64,000 bases of DNA from NCBI GenBank assembly GCA_036490215.1, contig DASXEH010000026.1:55320-119319 (forward strand), given 5' to 3'. Positions 7,704-17,029 of this stretch are shown piece after piece. The notes under the pieces are model-generated. The model saw only the letters and a program-made list of their open reading frames with translations. It had not been told where the DNA came from and ran no database searches. How positions within the stretch are numbered: position 1 is the first letter of the stretch; each line of letters opens with the position of its first letter. The stretch comes from JASHSH01 sp036490215. Lineage in GTDB: Bacteria > Pseudomonadota > Alphaproteobacteria > Rhodospirillales > Magnetospirillaceae. The translations under genes and the position numbers were made by a program.

Positions 7704-10700
7704 TTAAGGCTGCAATTCGACCAGCAGGTCCTTGGTATCGACCTGCATACCCGGCGTGGCTACCACTTTCGCCACCAGGGCTGTCCGCTCGGCGAAGACG
7801 GTGGTTTCCATCTTCATGGCTTCCAGCGACAAAAGCGCATCGCCTTTTTCCACCTTCTGGCCGGTCTGGACGCGGATCGCCGTCACCACCCCCGGCATCG
7901 GCGCGCCGATATGGTTGGCATTGCCTTCCTCGGCCTTGGGATTGGGCGTACGCGTGGGGGCAATCGCGCGGTCGGGGATCTTGATATTGCGCGCCTGGCC
8001 GTTGAGTTCGAAGAACACGGTGCGGTGGCCCGAATCGTCGGCATCGCTGACAGCGAGATAGCGGATCAGCAGCGTCTTGCCTTGCTCCATCTCGGCGGCA
8101 ATCTCATCGCCCGGCTGCATGCCGTAGAAATAGACGGGCGTCGGCAGGATCGACACATCGCCCCAGACCCGCCGGCGCGCGGCGTAATCCGCGAACACCT
8201 TCGGATACATCAGCCACGACGCCAGATCGTCGTCGTCCACCTGCCGGCCGACCTTCTTCTCGGCTTTGGCGCGTTCGGCTTCGAGATCGGTCGGCGCCAT
8301 CACCGCGCCGGGCCGTACCGTGATCGGCGGATCGTTCTTCAGCGCCTTTTTCTGAATGGCGGCGGGGAAGCCGCCCGGCGGCTGGCCGAGATCGCCGCGC
8401 AGCAGCGACACGACTGATTCCGGGAAGGCAATTTCCTTGCCCGGGTTGAGCACGTCCTGGGTCGACAACCCGCTGGTCACCATCATCAGCGCCATGTCGC
8501 CGACTACCTTCGAGGTCGGCGTCACCTTCACGATGTCGCCGAACATCTGGTTGACGTCGGCGTAGACGCTGCAGACTTCACTCCAGCGGTCTTCGATGCC
8601 GAGCGAGCGCGCCTGTTCGAGCAGGTTGGTGTATTGCCCGCCGGGCATTTCGTGATGGTAGACATCCGAGCTGCCGGGCCGCACTTCGCTTTCGAAGGCG
8701 ACATAGTTGTCACGCACTTCGGCCCAGTAGCGATCGATCTGCGCCAATGTCGCCGGGTCGAGATTGGGGTCGCGTTTGCCATAGCGCAGTGCCGCGCAGA
8801 TCGAGCCGAGGCTCGGTTGCGAGGTGCAGCCGCTGAACGAATCCATCGCCGCATCGATCGCATCGACACCGGCTTCGACCGCTTCGAGTGCCGAGGCGGC
8901 CGAGATGCCGCTGGTGTCGTGGGTGTGGAAATGAATCGGAATGCCGACTTCCTGCTTCAGCACCGTCACCAGCTGGCGCGCAGCATGCGGCTTGCAAAGC
9001 CCGGCCATATCCTTGATGCCGAGGATGTGCGCGCCCGCCTTCTCCAATTCCTTGGCAAGGTCGACATAGTATTTGAGGTTGTATTTCGGCCGGTTGGGAT
9101 TCCCGAGGTCGCCGGTGTAGCAGATCGCGGCTTCGCACAGCTTGCCGGTTTCCAGCACCGCATCCATGGCGACGCGCATATTGTCGACCCAGTTGAGCGA
9201 GTCGAAGACGCGGAAGACATCGACGCCACCCTTGGCCGCGCGCTCGACGAAGAACTTCACGACGTTATCGGGATAGTTGGTGTAGCCCACCGCGTTCGAC
9301 GCACGCAGCAGCATCTGGAACAGGATATTGGGCACGGCCTCGCGCATATGTTCGAGGCGTTCCCATGGGTCTTCCTGCAGGAAGCGCATCGTCACATCGA
9401 AGGTCGCACCGCCCCAGCATTCGAGCGACAGCAGTTGCGGCAGCAGGCGCGCATAGACCGGCGCGATCTGCAGCATGTCGCGCGTGCGCAGGCGGGTCGC
9501 GATCAGCGATTGATGGGCATCGCGAAAGGTGGTGTCGGTCACCAGCACCTTGGTCTGCTTCAGCATCCAATCGGCGAAGCCCTTCGGCCCCATCTCGTTG
9601 AGCAGCTGGCGCGTGCCCGGCGGCACGGCATAGGGCAGATTCTCGGGCCGGTGTGGCGCGCGTAGCACGCGCGGCTGCGGCCGGCCTTTGACCTGCGGGT
9701 TGCCGTTCACGATCACGTCGGCAATGAAGGTCAGCAGGCGGCTGGCGCGATCGCGGCGTTGCGGCGCCTGGAACAGTTCCGGCGTCGTGTCGATGAAGCG
9801 CGTGGTGTAGCTGCCGTCCTTGAACTTGGGATGGTCGAGCACCGCTTCGAGGAAGGCGAGGTTGGTGGCGATGCCGGCGATACGGAATTCGCGCAAGGCG
9901 CGATCGAGGCGTGCGATGGCTTCCTCGGCGGTCGGTGCCCAAGCCGTGACCTTCTCCAGCAGCGAGTCGTAGTAGCGTGTGACCAGCGCGCCCGAATAGG
10001 CGGTGCCGCCGTCCAAGCGAATACCGAAACCGTTGGCGCCGCGATAGGCGGTCAGGCGGCCATAGTCGGGGATGAAGTTGTTGTTCGGGTCCTCGGTGGT
10101 GATGCGGCACTGGATCGCATTGCCGTTGAGCTTGATGTCGTCCTGCTTCGGCACGCCGGACTCGGGAGACCCAATGGCGGCGCCCTCGGCAATGCGGATC
10201 TGCGCCTTCACGATGTCGATACCGGTGACCATCTCGGTCACCGTGTGCTCGACCTGGATACGCGGGTTGACCTCGATGAAATAGGCCTTGCCGGTATCGG
10301 CGTCGTAAAGGAACTCGGCGGTGCCGGCATTGCGATAGCCGACCTTGCGCGCCAGGCGCAGTGCGGCCTCACAAAGCTCAGTGCGCTGCGCTTGGTTCAG
10401 TTGCGGCGCGGGCGCGCGTTCGACGACCTTCTGGTTGCGACGCTGCACCGAACAGTCGCGTTCGAACAGGTGCACGAGATTGCCATGCGTATCGCCGAGG
10501 ATCTGCACTTCCACATGGCGGGCGCGTTCGACCAGTTTCTCGAGATAGACTTCGTCATTGCCGAACGCGGCCTTGGCTTCGCGCCGCGCGGCATTGACCA
10601 GATCGGGCATTTCCTCGGCGGTGCGGATCGTGCGCATGCCGCGTCCGCCACCGCCCCAACTCGCCTTCAGCATCACCGGGAAGCCGATGCGGTTGGCTTC

Positions 10701-11174
10701 GGCCAGGGCCGCTGTCGGGTCCTCGGGCAGGGGGCCGGTGGCCGGCATCACCGGCACCTTGGCCTCTTCGGCCAGGGCGCGCGCCTGCACCTTGTTGCCC
10801 AGCGAGCGCATCATATCCGGTGCCGGGCCGACGAAGATGATCTTGGCCTCGATACAGGCCTGGGCGAAATCCGGGTTCTCGGACAGGAAGCCATAGCCGG
10901 GGTGGATCGCGTCGCAGCCGGCCTGTTTGGCGATGCGGATGATGGTCGGGATATCGAGATAAGCCTCGATCGGCCCCTTATCCTGGGAGAGCAGGTAGCT
11001 CTCGTTTGCCTTGAATCTGTGCAGCGCGTAGCGGTCTTCGCGCGAATAAATGGCAACCGTATCGATCCCCAGCTCAGCCGCGGCGCGGAACACGCGGATG
11101 GCGATTTCGCTCCGGTTGGCGACCAGCAACTTCTTGATTTTATGGGTGTGCGGGCGGGCGACGGCTGCGTTCAT
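7704..11174 (-). CDS. pyc: Pyruvate carboxylase
   Basis: Pyruvate carboxylase makes oxaloacetate from pyruvate, bicarbonate and ATP to refill the TCA cycle. The single 1156-residue chain has the full domain order: biotin carboxylase (about 10-460, with the GGGGRGM ATP loop and the EVNPRIQVEHTVTE segment), carboxyltransferase (about 540-820, with TTFRDAHQSL and the HFHTHDTSG metal site), and a C-terminal biotinyl domain with EAMKMET, the biotin lysine being near residue 1121. The ATG at 11174 follows AAGGGAC and gives normal length; an in-frame start at 11210 would add 12 residues of no family likeness. Confidence 0.97.
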   Translation of the reverse strand: MNAAVARPHTHKIKKLLVANRSEIAIRVFRAAAELGIDTVAIYSREDRYALHRFKANESYLLSQDKGPIEAYLDIPTIIRIAKQAGCDAIHPGYGFLSENPDFAQACIEAKIIFVGPAPDMMRSLGNKVQARALAEEAKVPVMPATGPLPEDPTAALAEANRIGFPVMLKASWGGGGRGMRTIRTAEEMPDLVNAARREAKAAFGNDEVYLEKLVERARHVEVQILGDTHGNLVHLFERDCSVQRRNQKVVERAPAPQLNQAQRTELCEAALRLARKVGYRNAGTAEFLYDADTGKAYFIEVNPRIQVEHTVTEMVTGIDIVKAQIRIAEGAAIGSPESGVPKQDDIKLNGNAIQCRITTEDPNNNFIPDYGRLTAYRGANGFGIRLDGGTAYSGALVTRYYDSLLEKVTAWAPTAEEAIARLDRALREFRIAGIATNLAFLEAVLDHPKFKDGSYTTRFIDTTPELFQAPQRRDRASRLLTFIADVIVNGNPQVKGRPQPRVLRAPHRPENLPYAVPPGTRQLLNEMGPKGFADWMLKQTKVLVTDTTFRDAHQSLIATRLRTRDMLQIAPVYARLLPQLLSLECWGGATFDVTMRFLQEDPWERLEHMREAVPNILFQMLLRASNAVGYTNYPDNVVKFFVERAAKGGVDVFRVFDSLNWVDNMRVAMDAVLETGKLCEAAICYTGDLGNPNRPKYNLKYYVDLAKELEKAGAHILGIKDMAGLCKPHAARQLVTVLKQEVGIPIHFHTHDTSGISAASALEAVEAGVDAIDAAMDSFSGCTSQPSLGSICAALRYGKRDPNLDPATLAQIDRYWAEVRDNYVAFESEVRPGSSDVYHHEMPGGQYTNLLEQARSLGIEDRWSEVCSVYADVNQMFGDIVKVTPTSKVVGDMALMMVTSGLSTQDVLNPGKEIAFPESVVSLLRGDLGQPPGGFPAAIQKKALKNDPPITVRPGAVMAPTDLEAERAKAEKKVGRQVDDDDLASWLMYPKVFADYAARRRVWGDVSILPTPVYFYGMQPGDEIAAEMEQGKTLLIRYLAVSDADDSGHRTVFFELNGQARNIKIPDRAIAPTRTPNPKAEEGNANHIGAPMPGVVTAIRVQTGQKVEKGDALLSLEAMKMETTVFAERTALVAKVVATPGMQVDTKDLLVELQP

Positions 11175-11388
11175 GAAGGTCCCTTGGCTCCCCAGCAGAG
11201 GGTGCCGCATTGCAGCATTTGATTAGGACGTAGCATGCGCCATGCCATCGCGCCAGCACGCCGTGTAATTCGTCGGACAACGGATTAGAAACGTAAAAAT
11301 ATTTGCCACAGCCCCTATACCGGGCGAGGCTGGCTCAGGACCAGCGGATCAACCCGCGGCCGTATAAAAGTATGGGAGAAGAAACACC

Positions 11389-12774
11389 ATGGCGGACCTT
11401 GGCGCTGTCACCATCGCCGCGCGTCTCGATCGCCTGCCGGCCACCGCGGAAATGCGCCGCCTTGTCACCCTGATCTCGCTGGGTGGGTGTTTCGAATTCT
11501 ACGATCTGTTCTTCACCGGCTATGTCGCCCCCGGCCTGGCCAAGAGCGGCCTGCTGACGGCGACCACCACCGCCTTCTTCGGCTTCAGCGGTTTCGCGAG
11601 TTTCGTCGCCGCCACCTTCGCCGGCATGCTGATCGGCACGTTGCTGGTGAGCTGGCTCTCCGACCGCTTCGGCCGGCGCTCCGTCTTCACCTGGTCGCTG
11701 CTTTGGTATTCGACCGGCACGCTGATCCTCGCCTTCCAGAACGACGCGCAGAGCCTCGATCTGTGGCGCTTCATCGCCAGTATCGGGCTTGGTGTCGAGT
11801 TGGTGAATATCGACACCTATATTTCCGAACTCACGCCCAAGGATCGGCGCGGCTCGGCTTTCGCCTATAACGAAGGCATCATGTTCCTGGCCATCCCGGC
11901 CGCGGCTTTGGTCTCATGGCTGCTGGTGCCCGAGACGATCTTGGGTCTCGACGGCTGGCGCTGGGTGATGATCGTCGGGGCGACGGGCGCGATCTTTGTC
12001 TGGTGGCTGCGTATGGGCTTGCCCGAATCGCCGCGCTGGCTGGCCCAGCATGGCCACATGATCGATGCCGAAGAGATCGTCGGCGCGTTGGAAAGCGCGG
12101 TGCGCCTGCAGACGGGACAGGACCTGCCGGAGCCGGTCATGGTCAGTGGCGAGGCCGAGAGCGTCAAGGGTGGCTGGAGTGAGATCTGGCGCGCGCCCTA
12201 TCTCAATCGCACCATGGTGCTGACCGTTTTCAACCTGCTGCAGACGGTTGGCTATTATGGCTTTTCGGCCTGGGTGCCGACGCTTTTGATCGCGCAGGGC
12301 ATCACGGTCACGAAGTCGCTCGAATACACGCTGATCATCGCCATTGCGGCGCCGGTCTCGCCCTTCTTTGCGACGATGGTGGCCGACAAGTTCGAGCGCA
12401 AATACCAGATCGCCGCCGCTGCCGTCGCGGTCGCCGTGTTCGGCCTGTTGTTCTCGCAACAGACCACGCCGCTCGGCGTCATCATCTTCGGCATTCTGAT
12501 CACGCTCTCGAACAACTGGATGTCGTTCGCCTTCCACGCCTATCAGACCGAACTCTATCCCACGCGCATCCGCGCCCAGGCGGTAGGGCTCGTCTATTCC
12601 TGGAGCCGGTTGAGTGTGGTGTTCAGCAGCTTCGTCATCGCATTCTTCCTGCGCGATTACGGCACGATCGGCGTCTTCGTGTTCATCGGCGCCTGCATGC
12701 TGGGGGTTGCTGGGGTGGTCGGCATCGCTGGGCCACGGACGCGCAAGCTGCGGCTGGAACAGGTGGCGCCGTAG
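11389..12774 (+). CDS. MFS transporter, sugar/organic-acid symporter type
   Basis: The 461-residue protein has about 12 membrane segments, the motif-A loop SWLSDRFGRRSVF between helices 2 and 3 and the LPESPRWL signature after helix 6, which place it among sugar-porter and metabolite:H+ symporter families (NiaP/aromatic acid-like members look similar). GGGAGAAG (11374-11381) supports the ATG at 11389. It is convergent with the TetR gene. The 214-base gap upstream, shared with the divergent pyc, would hold both promoters. No substrate can be assigned. Confidence 0.85.
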   Translation: MADLGAVTIAARLDRLPATAEMRRLVTLISLGGCFEFYDLFFTGYVAPGLAKSGLLTATTTAFFGFSGFASFVAATFAGMLIGTLLVSWLSDRFGRRSVFTWSLLWYSTGTLILAFQNDAQSLDLWRFIASIGLGVELVNIDTYISELTPKDRRGSAFAYNEGIMFLAIPAAALVSWLLVPETILGLDGWRWVMIVGATGAIFVWWLRMGLPESPRWLAQHGHMIDAEEIVGALESAVRLQTGQDLPEPVMVSGEAESVKGGWSEIWRAPYLNRTMVLTVFNLLQTVGYYGFSAWVPTLLIAQGITVTKSLEYTLIIAIAAPVSPFFATMVADKFERKYQIAAAAVAVAVFGLLFSQQTTPLGVIIFGILITLSNNWMSFAFHAYQTELYPTRIRAQAVGLVYSWSRLSVVFSSFVIAFFLRDYGTIGVFVFIGACMLGVAGVVGIAGPRTRKLRLEQVAP

Positions 12775-12805
12775 GGCGTATGCGGCCGCCAGACCAGAAG
12801 CGGCC

Positions 12806-13435
12806 CTAGCGGAGAGCGGGCGCGTGCTGCGTCTGCGCGCGTGCGGCCAACACGGCTGGCACGGTCATTTCGAAACGCTCGAACACGGTCTCGTCATCGG
12901 CGAGTTCCGGCAGGCGGACCGCGGCGTGGGTCAGCGTCTCGATGCCACGCACGACCATCGTCGTCTGCAGCAGCAGTTCCGCCTGTCCGCGCTCTGGCCA
13001 TTCTTCGGCCAGCATGTCCCCCACTGCCTCCATGATGCCGCCGTTGAGCTGGTCGGCCTGGGGCAAGGGGGCCGGCAGGTAGGGCCATAAGCCGAGCAGG
13101 TTGCGATGAAACAGCGGCGCGTCGCGATGCAAGATCAAGAGCTCGCCCAGCATGTCGCGTAATCGATCATGGAGCGGCTTACCGCCCGATCCCGCTGCGA
13201 ACGACCGGACCAGTCCAAGGGTTTCGGCACAATGGCGTTGCTGCAGACTGGCGGCGATCGCTTCCTTCGCGCCGAAATACTGATACAGCGAACCGATGCT
13301 GACGCCTGATACCTCGGCGATGTGCGCCGTGGTGATCTCGGCATAGGGTCGTTCGCTGAAAACGCGAGTGGCGCCTTCGAGGATCACATCCACCATGTAG
13401 CGGGAACGCGCTTGCTGCGGGGCTTTGCGGAGCAT
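12806..13435 (-). CDS. TetR/AcrR family transcriptional regulator
   Basis: A 209-residue regulator with an N-terminal helix-turn-helix: the segment TTAHIAEVSGVSIGSLYQYF (residues about 35-54) is a textbook TetR recognition region. The C-terminal ligand-binding half is unremarkable. The start at 13435 is preferred over the longer frame from 13537 because GGGAGGT lies just upstream and it removes a non-TetR-like leader. It is divergent from the CocE-type hydrolase with 100 bases between, so that hydrolase is its most likely target. Confidence 0.88.
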   Translation of the reverse strand: MLRKAPQQARSRYMVDVILEGATRVFSERPYAEITTAHIAEVSGVSIGSLYQYFGAKEAIAASLQQRHCAETLGLVRSFAAGSGGKPLHDRLRDMLGELLILHRDAPLFHRNLLGLWPYLPAPLPQADQLNGGIMEAVGDMLAEEWPERGQAELLLQTTMVVRGIETLTHAAVRLPELADDETVFERFEMTVPAVLAARAQTQHAPALR

Positions 13436-13535
13436 GAACACCTCCCGTCCTTGACCGGGGTGAACGCGAATAGGGAACGAGGCGAAGTGTGGGCACAATC
13501 CTGGGCGAGCCGCAAGAGCATCGCCGGAGAGTGTC

Positions 13536-15266
13536 ATGGATCAGAAGCACGCATCGTCGGCCCTATCATCGGGTATCGCCGGCATGGTTTTCGAGCACGA
13601 TGTCGGGATCGCCATGGATGACGGAATCGTCCTGCGCGCCAATGTCTACCGGCCCGATGCCCCAGGCCGGTTTCCCGTCATCATGCTGCATGGTCCCTAC
13701 GGCAAGGACGTTCATTGGTCCGAGGCGCCGGCCTATCAACAGCAGTGGCGCGCGCTCAACGAGAAATTGCCGGGCTTGGCCAAGCGCTCGTCGCTGCGCT
13801 TCATGCGTTGGGAAGCCCCCGATCCCGAACGCTGGGTGCCGTTGGACTATGCGATCGTCCATGTCGATTCGCGCGGCACCGGGCGTTCGCCGGGCGTGCT
13901 CGATCCGTTGTCGGTGCGGGAAACCGACGACTATGCCGCCGCGATCGAATGGGCGGCGCAGCAGCCCTGGAGCAACGGTAAGGTCGGTACGCTCGGTATC
14001 TCCTATTATGCCATCACCCAATGGCAGGTGGCGGCACGGCAGCCCAAGGGCCTGGCCGCGATCATCCCCTGGGAAGGCGCATTCGACCACTATCGTGACA
14101 TCGCTTTCCACGGCGGCATCCCCAGCACCAATTTCATCAAATTCTGGTTTCAGAGTCAGGTGGCCATCAACCAGCACGGCAACGGTCTAAGCTCCTATCG
14201 CGACGCCATGACCGGAGAGCCCGTCACCGGCGCGGCACGCGGCGAAAGCGAGTTGCGGGGCGACCGCCGTGTGCCTGTCGAGTTCTGGCCGAATCAGATC
14301 CAAGACGACGACTTCTGGGCGGTGCGCACGCCCGATGCCACGCGAATCACCGTGCCGGTGCTCTCGGTCGCCAATTGGGGCGGACACGGGCTGCATGCGC
14401 GCGGCAATTTCGAGGGTTACCTGGCGGCGGCCAGTACGCGCAAATGGCTGCGCGTCCACAGCGGCTCGCATATCGAGCCGTTCTATCGCGAGGAGTCGCT
14501 TGACCTGCAGCGGCGTTTCTTCGACCGGTTCCTCAAGAATATCGAGAATGGCTGGGACACCGAACCGCCGGTCATGCTTGGCATCCGCCATCGCGATCGG
14601 CTAGTCGAACGCGACGAACAGGCTTGGCCGATCCCACGCACGCGATGGACCCGCTATAACCTCGACGCGAGCACGATGGCCATGGGAGAGGCCGCGCCGA
14701 CGGCAAGCGCGCATTGCGACTACGCCACGACGAGTGACGGTGTCATCTTTACCAGTGCGCCCTTCGCCCGCGACACCGAATTCACCGGACCGGCGAGTCT
14801 CACGCTCTGGGTCCAGTCGAGCACCGCCGACATGGACATCTTCGCGGTTATGCGTCTGCTCGACGCGGAGGGGCGCGACATCGTGTTCCAGGGGTCGAAC
14901 GACCCCAATACACCCCTCGCACTGGGTTGGCTGCGCGTGTCGCATCGGGCGCTCGATGAGACGCGCTCGACGGCTTATCGTCCGGTTCATGCCCATCGCC
15001 GGCCCGAGCCGATAATCCCGGGGACGGCCTATCGCGTCGAGGTGGAGATCTGGCCGACCAGTATCGTCGTGCCGGCGGGATGCCGCGTCGCGCTGACGCT
15101 GCGCGGCCGCGATTGGGAAATGCCGGGTCTGACGACAATGTTCAAGGGCGTCGGGCCGTTCCTGCATCCCGATCGCGATCCCGTACTTTACGGCGGCACG
15201 GCAACCATCCTGACCGGTCCCGGCCGCGAATCATCGTTGCTCCTGCCGCTGATCCCGTCCCTCTAA
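13536..15266 (+). CDS. CocE/NonD-type hydrolase (X-Pro dipeptidyl-peptidase S15 family)
   Basis: The 576-residue enzyme is an alpha/beta hydrolase with the CocE layout: hydrolase core (residues about 20-340) with HGPYGKD oxyanion-region motif, DSRGTGRSPG, and the nucleophile elbow GISYYA (serine), then a C-terminal jelly-roll (about 350-576) with the ALGWLRVSHRALD segment. Members cleave esters or amides such as cocaine, glutaryl-7-ACA or acyl esters. GGAGAG precedes the ATG. The neighbouring divergent TetR gene suggests induction by its substrate, which is not identifiable here. Confidence 0.88.
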   Translation: MDQKHASSALSSGIAGMVFEHDVGIAMDDGIVLRANVYRPDAPGRFPVIMLHGPYGKDVHWSEAPAYQQQWRALNEKLPGLAKRSSLRFMRWEAPDPERWVPLDYAIVHVDSRGTGRSPGVLDPLSVRETDDYAAAIEWAAQQPWSNGKVGTLGISYYAITQWQVAARQPKGLAAIIPWEGAFDHYRDIAFHGGIPSTNFIKFWFQSQVAINQHGNGLSSYRDAMTGEPVTGAARGESELRGDRRVPVEFWPNQIQDDDFWAVRTPDATRITVPVLSVANWGGHGLHARGNFEGYLAAASTRKWLRVHSGSHIEPFYREESLDLQRRFFDRFLKNIENGWDTEPPVMLGIRHRDRLVERDEQAWPIPRTRWTRYNLDASTMAMGEAAPTASAHCDYATTSDGVIFTSAPFARDTEFTGPASLTLWVQSSTADMDIFAVMRLLDAEGRDIVFQGSNDPNTPLALGWLRVSHRALDETRSTAYRPVHAHRRPEPIIPGTAYRVEVEIWPTSIVVPAGCRVALTLRGRDWEMPGLTTMFKGVGPFLHPDRDPVLYGGTATILTGPGRESSLLLPLIPSL

Positions 15267-15406
15267 TCCCCTCAGTCGAGGGGCCTTCCAGGCCGCTCCT
15301 GCTTCCGCGCGTGCAGACGAGTCGCTTTTTTGTAACACTAGCGGGCCGGAGATGTCGGCATCTTCGTGCCGGGTTTGCTGCTGCTCGTTTACAAGGGGAG
15401 ATATCG

Positions 15407-15952
15407 ATGTCCGGGAATACCACGGAATCCGCGCTTCACAATGGGGCCGCCCATGGGCGCCATTTCTATCGTTTCCACGCGCCACACTTGCATCTTGCCT
15501 CGGCCTTCGGCGACGACTGGTTCGCGCGCAAGGCTGAAAACTTCGCGCGTTTCTTCGGCACGCCCAAGTTTCTGATCGGCCAGACCATATTCGTGGCCAT
15601 CTGGATCGCCATCAATATGGCGGGATGGACCGATTTCGATATCTATCCCTTCATCCTGCTCAACCTGGCGTTCAGTCTGCAGGCAGCCTATGCCGCGCCG
15701 ATGATCCTGCTGGCACAGACCCGTCAGGCCGACCGCGACAAGGTCCATGCCGAAGCCGATGCGCAGCATCGCGAGGATTTGCATTTGGCCAGCATCGAAC
15801 GCGAGGCGGCAACGGCCAAGCAGCAGGCGATGCTGCTCGAGATGATGGAAGCCAACACGCGCATCACCGAGTCGGTGCGCCAGTTGACCGAGCGGGTCGA
15901 GACGCTGACTGCAGAAGTCCATAAGACGATCTGCAGCGCCAACAAGGCGTAA
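15407..15952 (+). CDS. DUF1003 family inner-membrane protein
   Basis: The 181-residue protein matches the DUF1003 pattern: a conserved FGTPKFLIGQTIFVAIWIAIN segment forming the first membrane helix, a FDIYPFILLNLAFSLQAAYAAP second helix, the ILLAQTRQADRDK signature right after it, and a long charged, probably coiled-coil C-terminal tail (about 115-178). AAGGGGAG at 15393-15400 selects the ATG at 15407; a longer frame extends upstream to 15080 but overlaps the hydrolase gene. Function of the family is not established. Confidence 0.85.
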   Translation: MSGNTTESALHNGAAHGRHFYRFHAPHLHLASAFGDDWFARKAENFARFFGTPKFLIGQTIFVAIWIAINMAGWTDFDIYPFILLNLAFSLQAAYAAPMILLAQTRQADRDKVHAEADAQHREDLHLASIEREAATAKQQAMLLEMMEANTRITESVRQLTERVETLTAEVHKTICSANKA

Positions 15953-15966
15953 CTGCAACCGCTATC

Positions 15967-15996
15967 GCCTGGCCGTCGATTTTGGGGCGGCCAGGC
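15967..15996 (+). terminator. Candidate terminator after the DUF1003 gene
   Basis: A 9-bp stem (GCCTGGCCG and CGGCCAGGC) lies 14 bases after the stop codon, followed at 16010-16016 by a T run that already overlaps the end of the convergent lysR gene. It sits between two convergent genes and could serve both. Confidence 0.55.
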
Positions 15997-16003
15997 AGCC
16001 CCG

Positions 16004-16912
16004 CTACCGCTTTTTTGTGCGCCGCTCGGTCTCGACCAACGCTGCAGCGAGATAGTCCGAGAGAGCCCGCACCTTTGGCGCTGGTCGCGGGCCAGCGGGA
16101 TATACGGCGTGGACCTCGACCGGCTCGGGTGTGTGGTCGGACAAGATCGGATGCACCTCGCCGCTTTCGAGTTCCGCGCGGCACATCCAGCGCGAGGCCA
16201 CGGCGACGCCAAGTCCGGCCTTCACGCAAGCCATGACTCCATCGGCCGAAGCGACCTGCACCCGCCCATCGACGGCGACGGAACGGATGGCGCCGTCGTG
16301 CTCGAAGGTCCAGCCCTCCCGCCGCGATGAACCCGGCCCGATGATGCAATCGTGTCCCGACAGATCGGCCAAGGTTTTCGGAACGCCACGACGCGCGAGA
16401 TAGGCCGGCGAAGCGACGACCAGCCGCGGCGCAGAGGCCAGCAAGCGCGATCCGAACGCCGAGTCCGCAAGGCGCCCGAGGCGCAATGCGATATCTGCAC
16501 CCTCAGCAATCAGGTCATCGATGCGGTCGGAAATCCGCAGTTCGATCTTGAGGAGTGGATGACGCTCCAGGAATGGGGGCAGGCGCGGGATGACCTCGCG
16601 CGTGCCGAAGGCGCCGGACATGACGACGCGAATGACGCCCTGGAGGCTGTCGACGCCACGCGCTGCCTGAGTCGCCTCATCGAGATCGCCGAGAATGCGA
16701 CGCGCCTTCTCGAGAAAAGCGGCGCCGGCGTCGGTCGGCACGACCTGGCGTGTCGTCCGGAGCAGCAGCTTCACGCCGAGCCAGTCTTCAAGACCTGCCA
16801 CCGCCCGGGAAATCGACGGCTGGGACACGCCGAATTCGCGCGCCACTTTGGAAAAGCTGCCGGTTTCGGCGGCGCGGACAAAAACGGCAAGTTCCTGGAA
16901 GTGATCACTCAT
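16004..16912 (-). CDS. LysR family transcriptional regulator
   Basis: The 302-residue regulator has the N-terminal winged helix-turn-helix (residues 4-62, FVRAAETGSFSKVAREFGVS then QPSISRAVAGLE) and a periplasmic-binding-protein-like effector domain (about 90-295). It is divergent from the peroxiredoxin/AhpD-like pair with 117 bases between the starts, the usual arrangement for a LysR regulator and its target. An inverted repeat covers its own start codon, suggesting autorepression. A redox-sensing role like OxyR is not shown by clear conserved cysteines; DHDC-type single cysteines exist but prove nothing. Confidence 0.9.
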   Translation of the reverse strand: MSDHFQELAVFVRAAETGSFSKVAREFGVSQPSISRAVAGLEDWLGVKLLLRTTRQVVPTDAGAAFLEKARRILGDLDEATQAARGVDSLQGVIRVVMSGAFGTREVIPRLPPFLERHPLLKIELRISDRIDDLIAEGADIALRLGRLADSAFGSRLLASAPRLVVASPAYLARRGVPKTLADLSGHDCIIGPGSSRREGWTFEHDGAIRSVAVDGRVQVASADGVMACVKAGLGVAVASRWMCRAELESGEVHPILSDHTPEPVEVHAVYPAGPRPAPKVRALSDYLAAALVETERRTKKR

Positions 16913-16925
16913 ACATAAAATGTAT
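16911..16925. promoter_or_regulatory. LysR-type operator candidate at the lysR start
   Basis: ATACAT-AAA-ATGTAT is a perfect 15-bp inverted repeat with the T-N11-A form of LysR boxes. Its first two bases lie in the lysR start codon, and the rest in the divergent gap toward the peroxiredoxin gene, where it could serve both autorepression and activation of that operon. Confidence 0.6.
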
Positions 16926-17029
16926 AAATCAATTTCAAATTAGACGTCTACTGAGCATTTTACGAATAGGCCATTTTCCTTCCTGTCAGACGGCGAATGG
17001 ATCGCCGGCGCAATCGGAGGAGAGCTCAA

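Noticed and set aside
9759..11222. 487-codon plus-strand open frame opposite pyc
   Set aside because: It is a GC-bias shadow of the pyruvate carboxylase gene, with Arg/His/Asp-rich, family-less translation.
12783..12805. GGCCGC/GCGGCC hairpin between the MFS and TetR genes as a terminator
   Set aside because: Only a 6-bp stem and no T run on either side; too weak to list as a feature.
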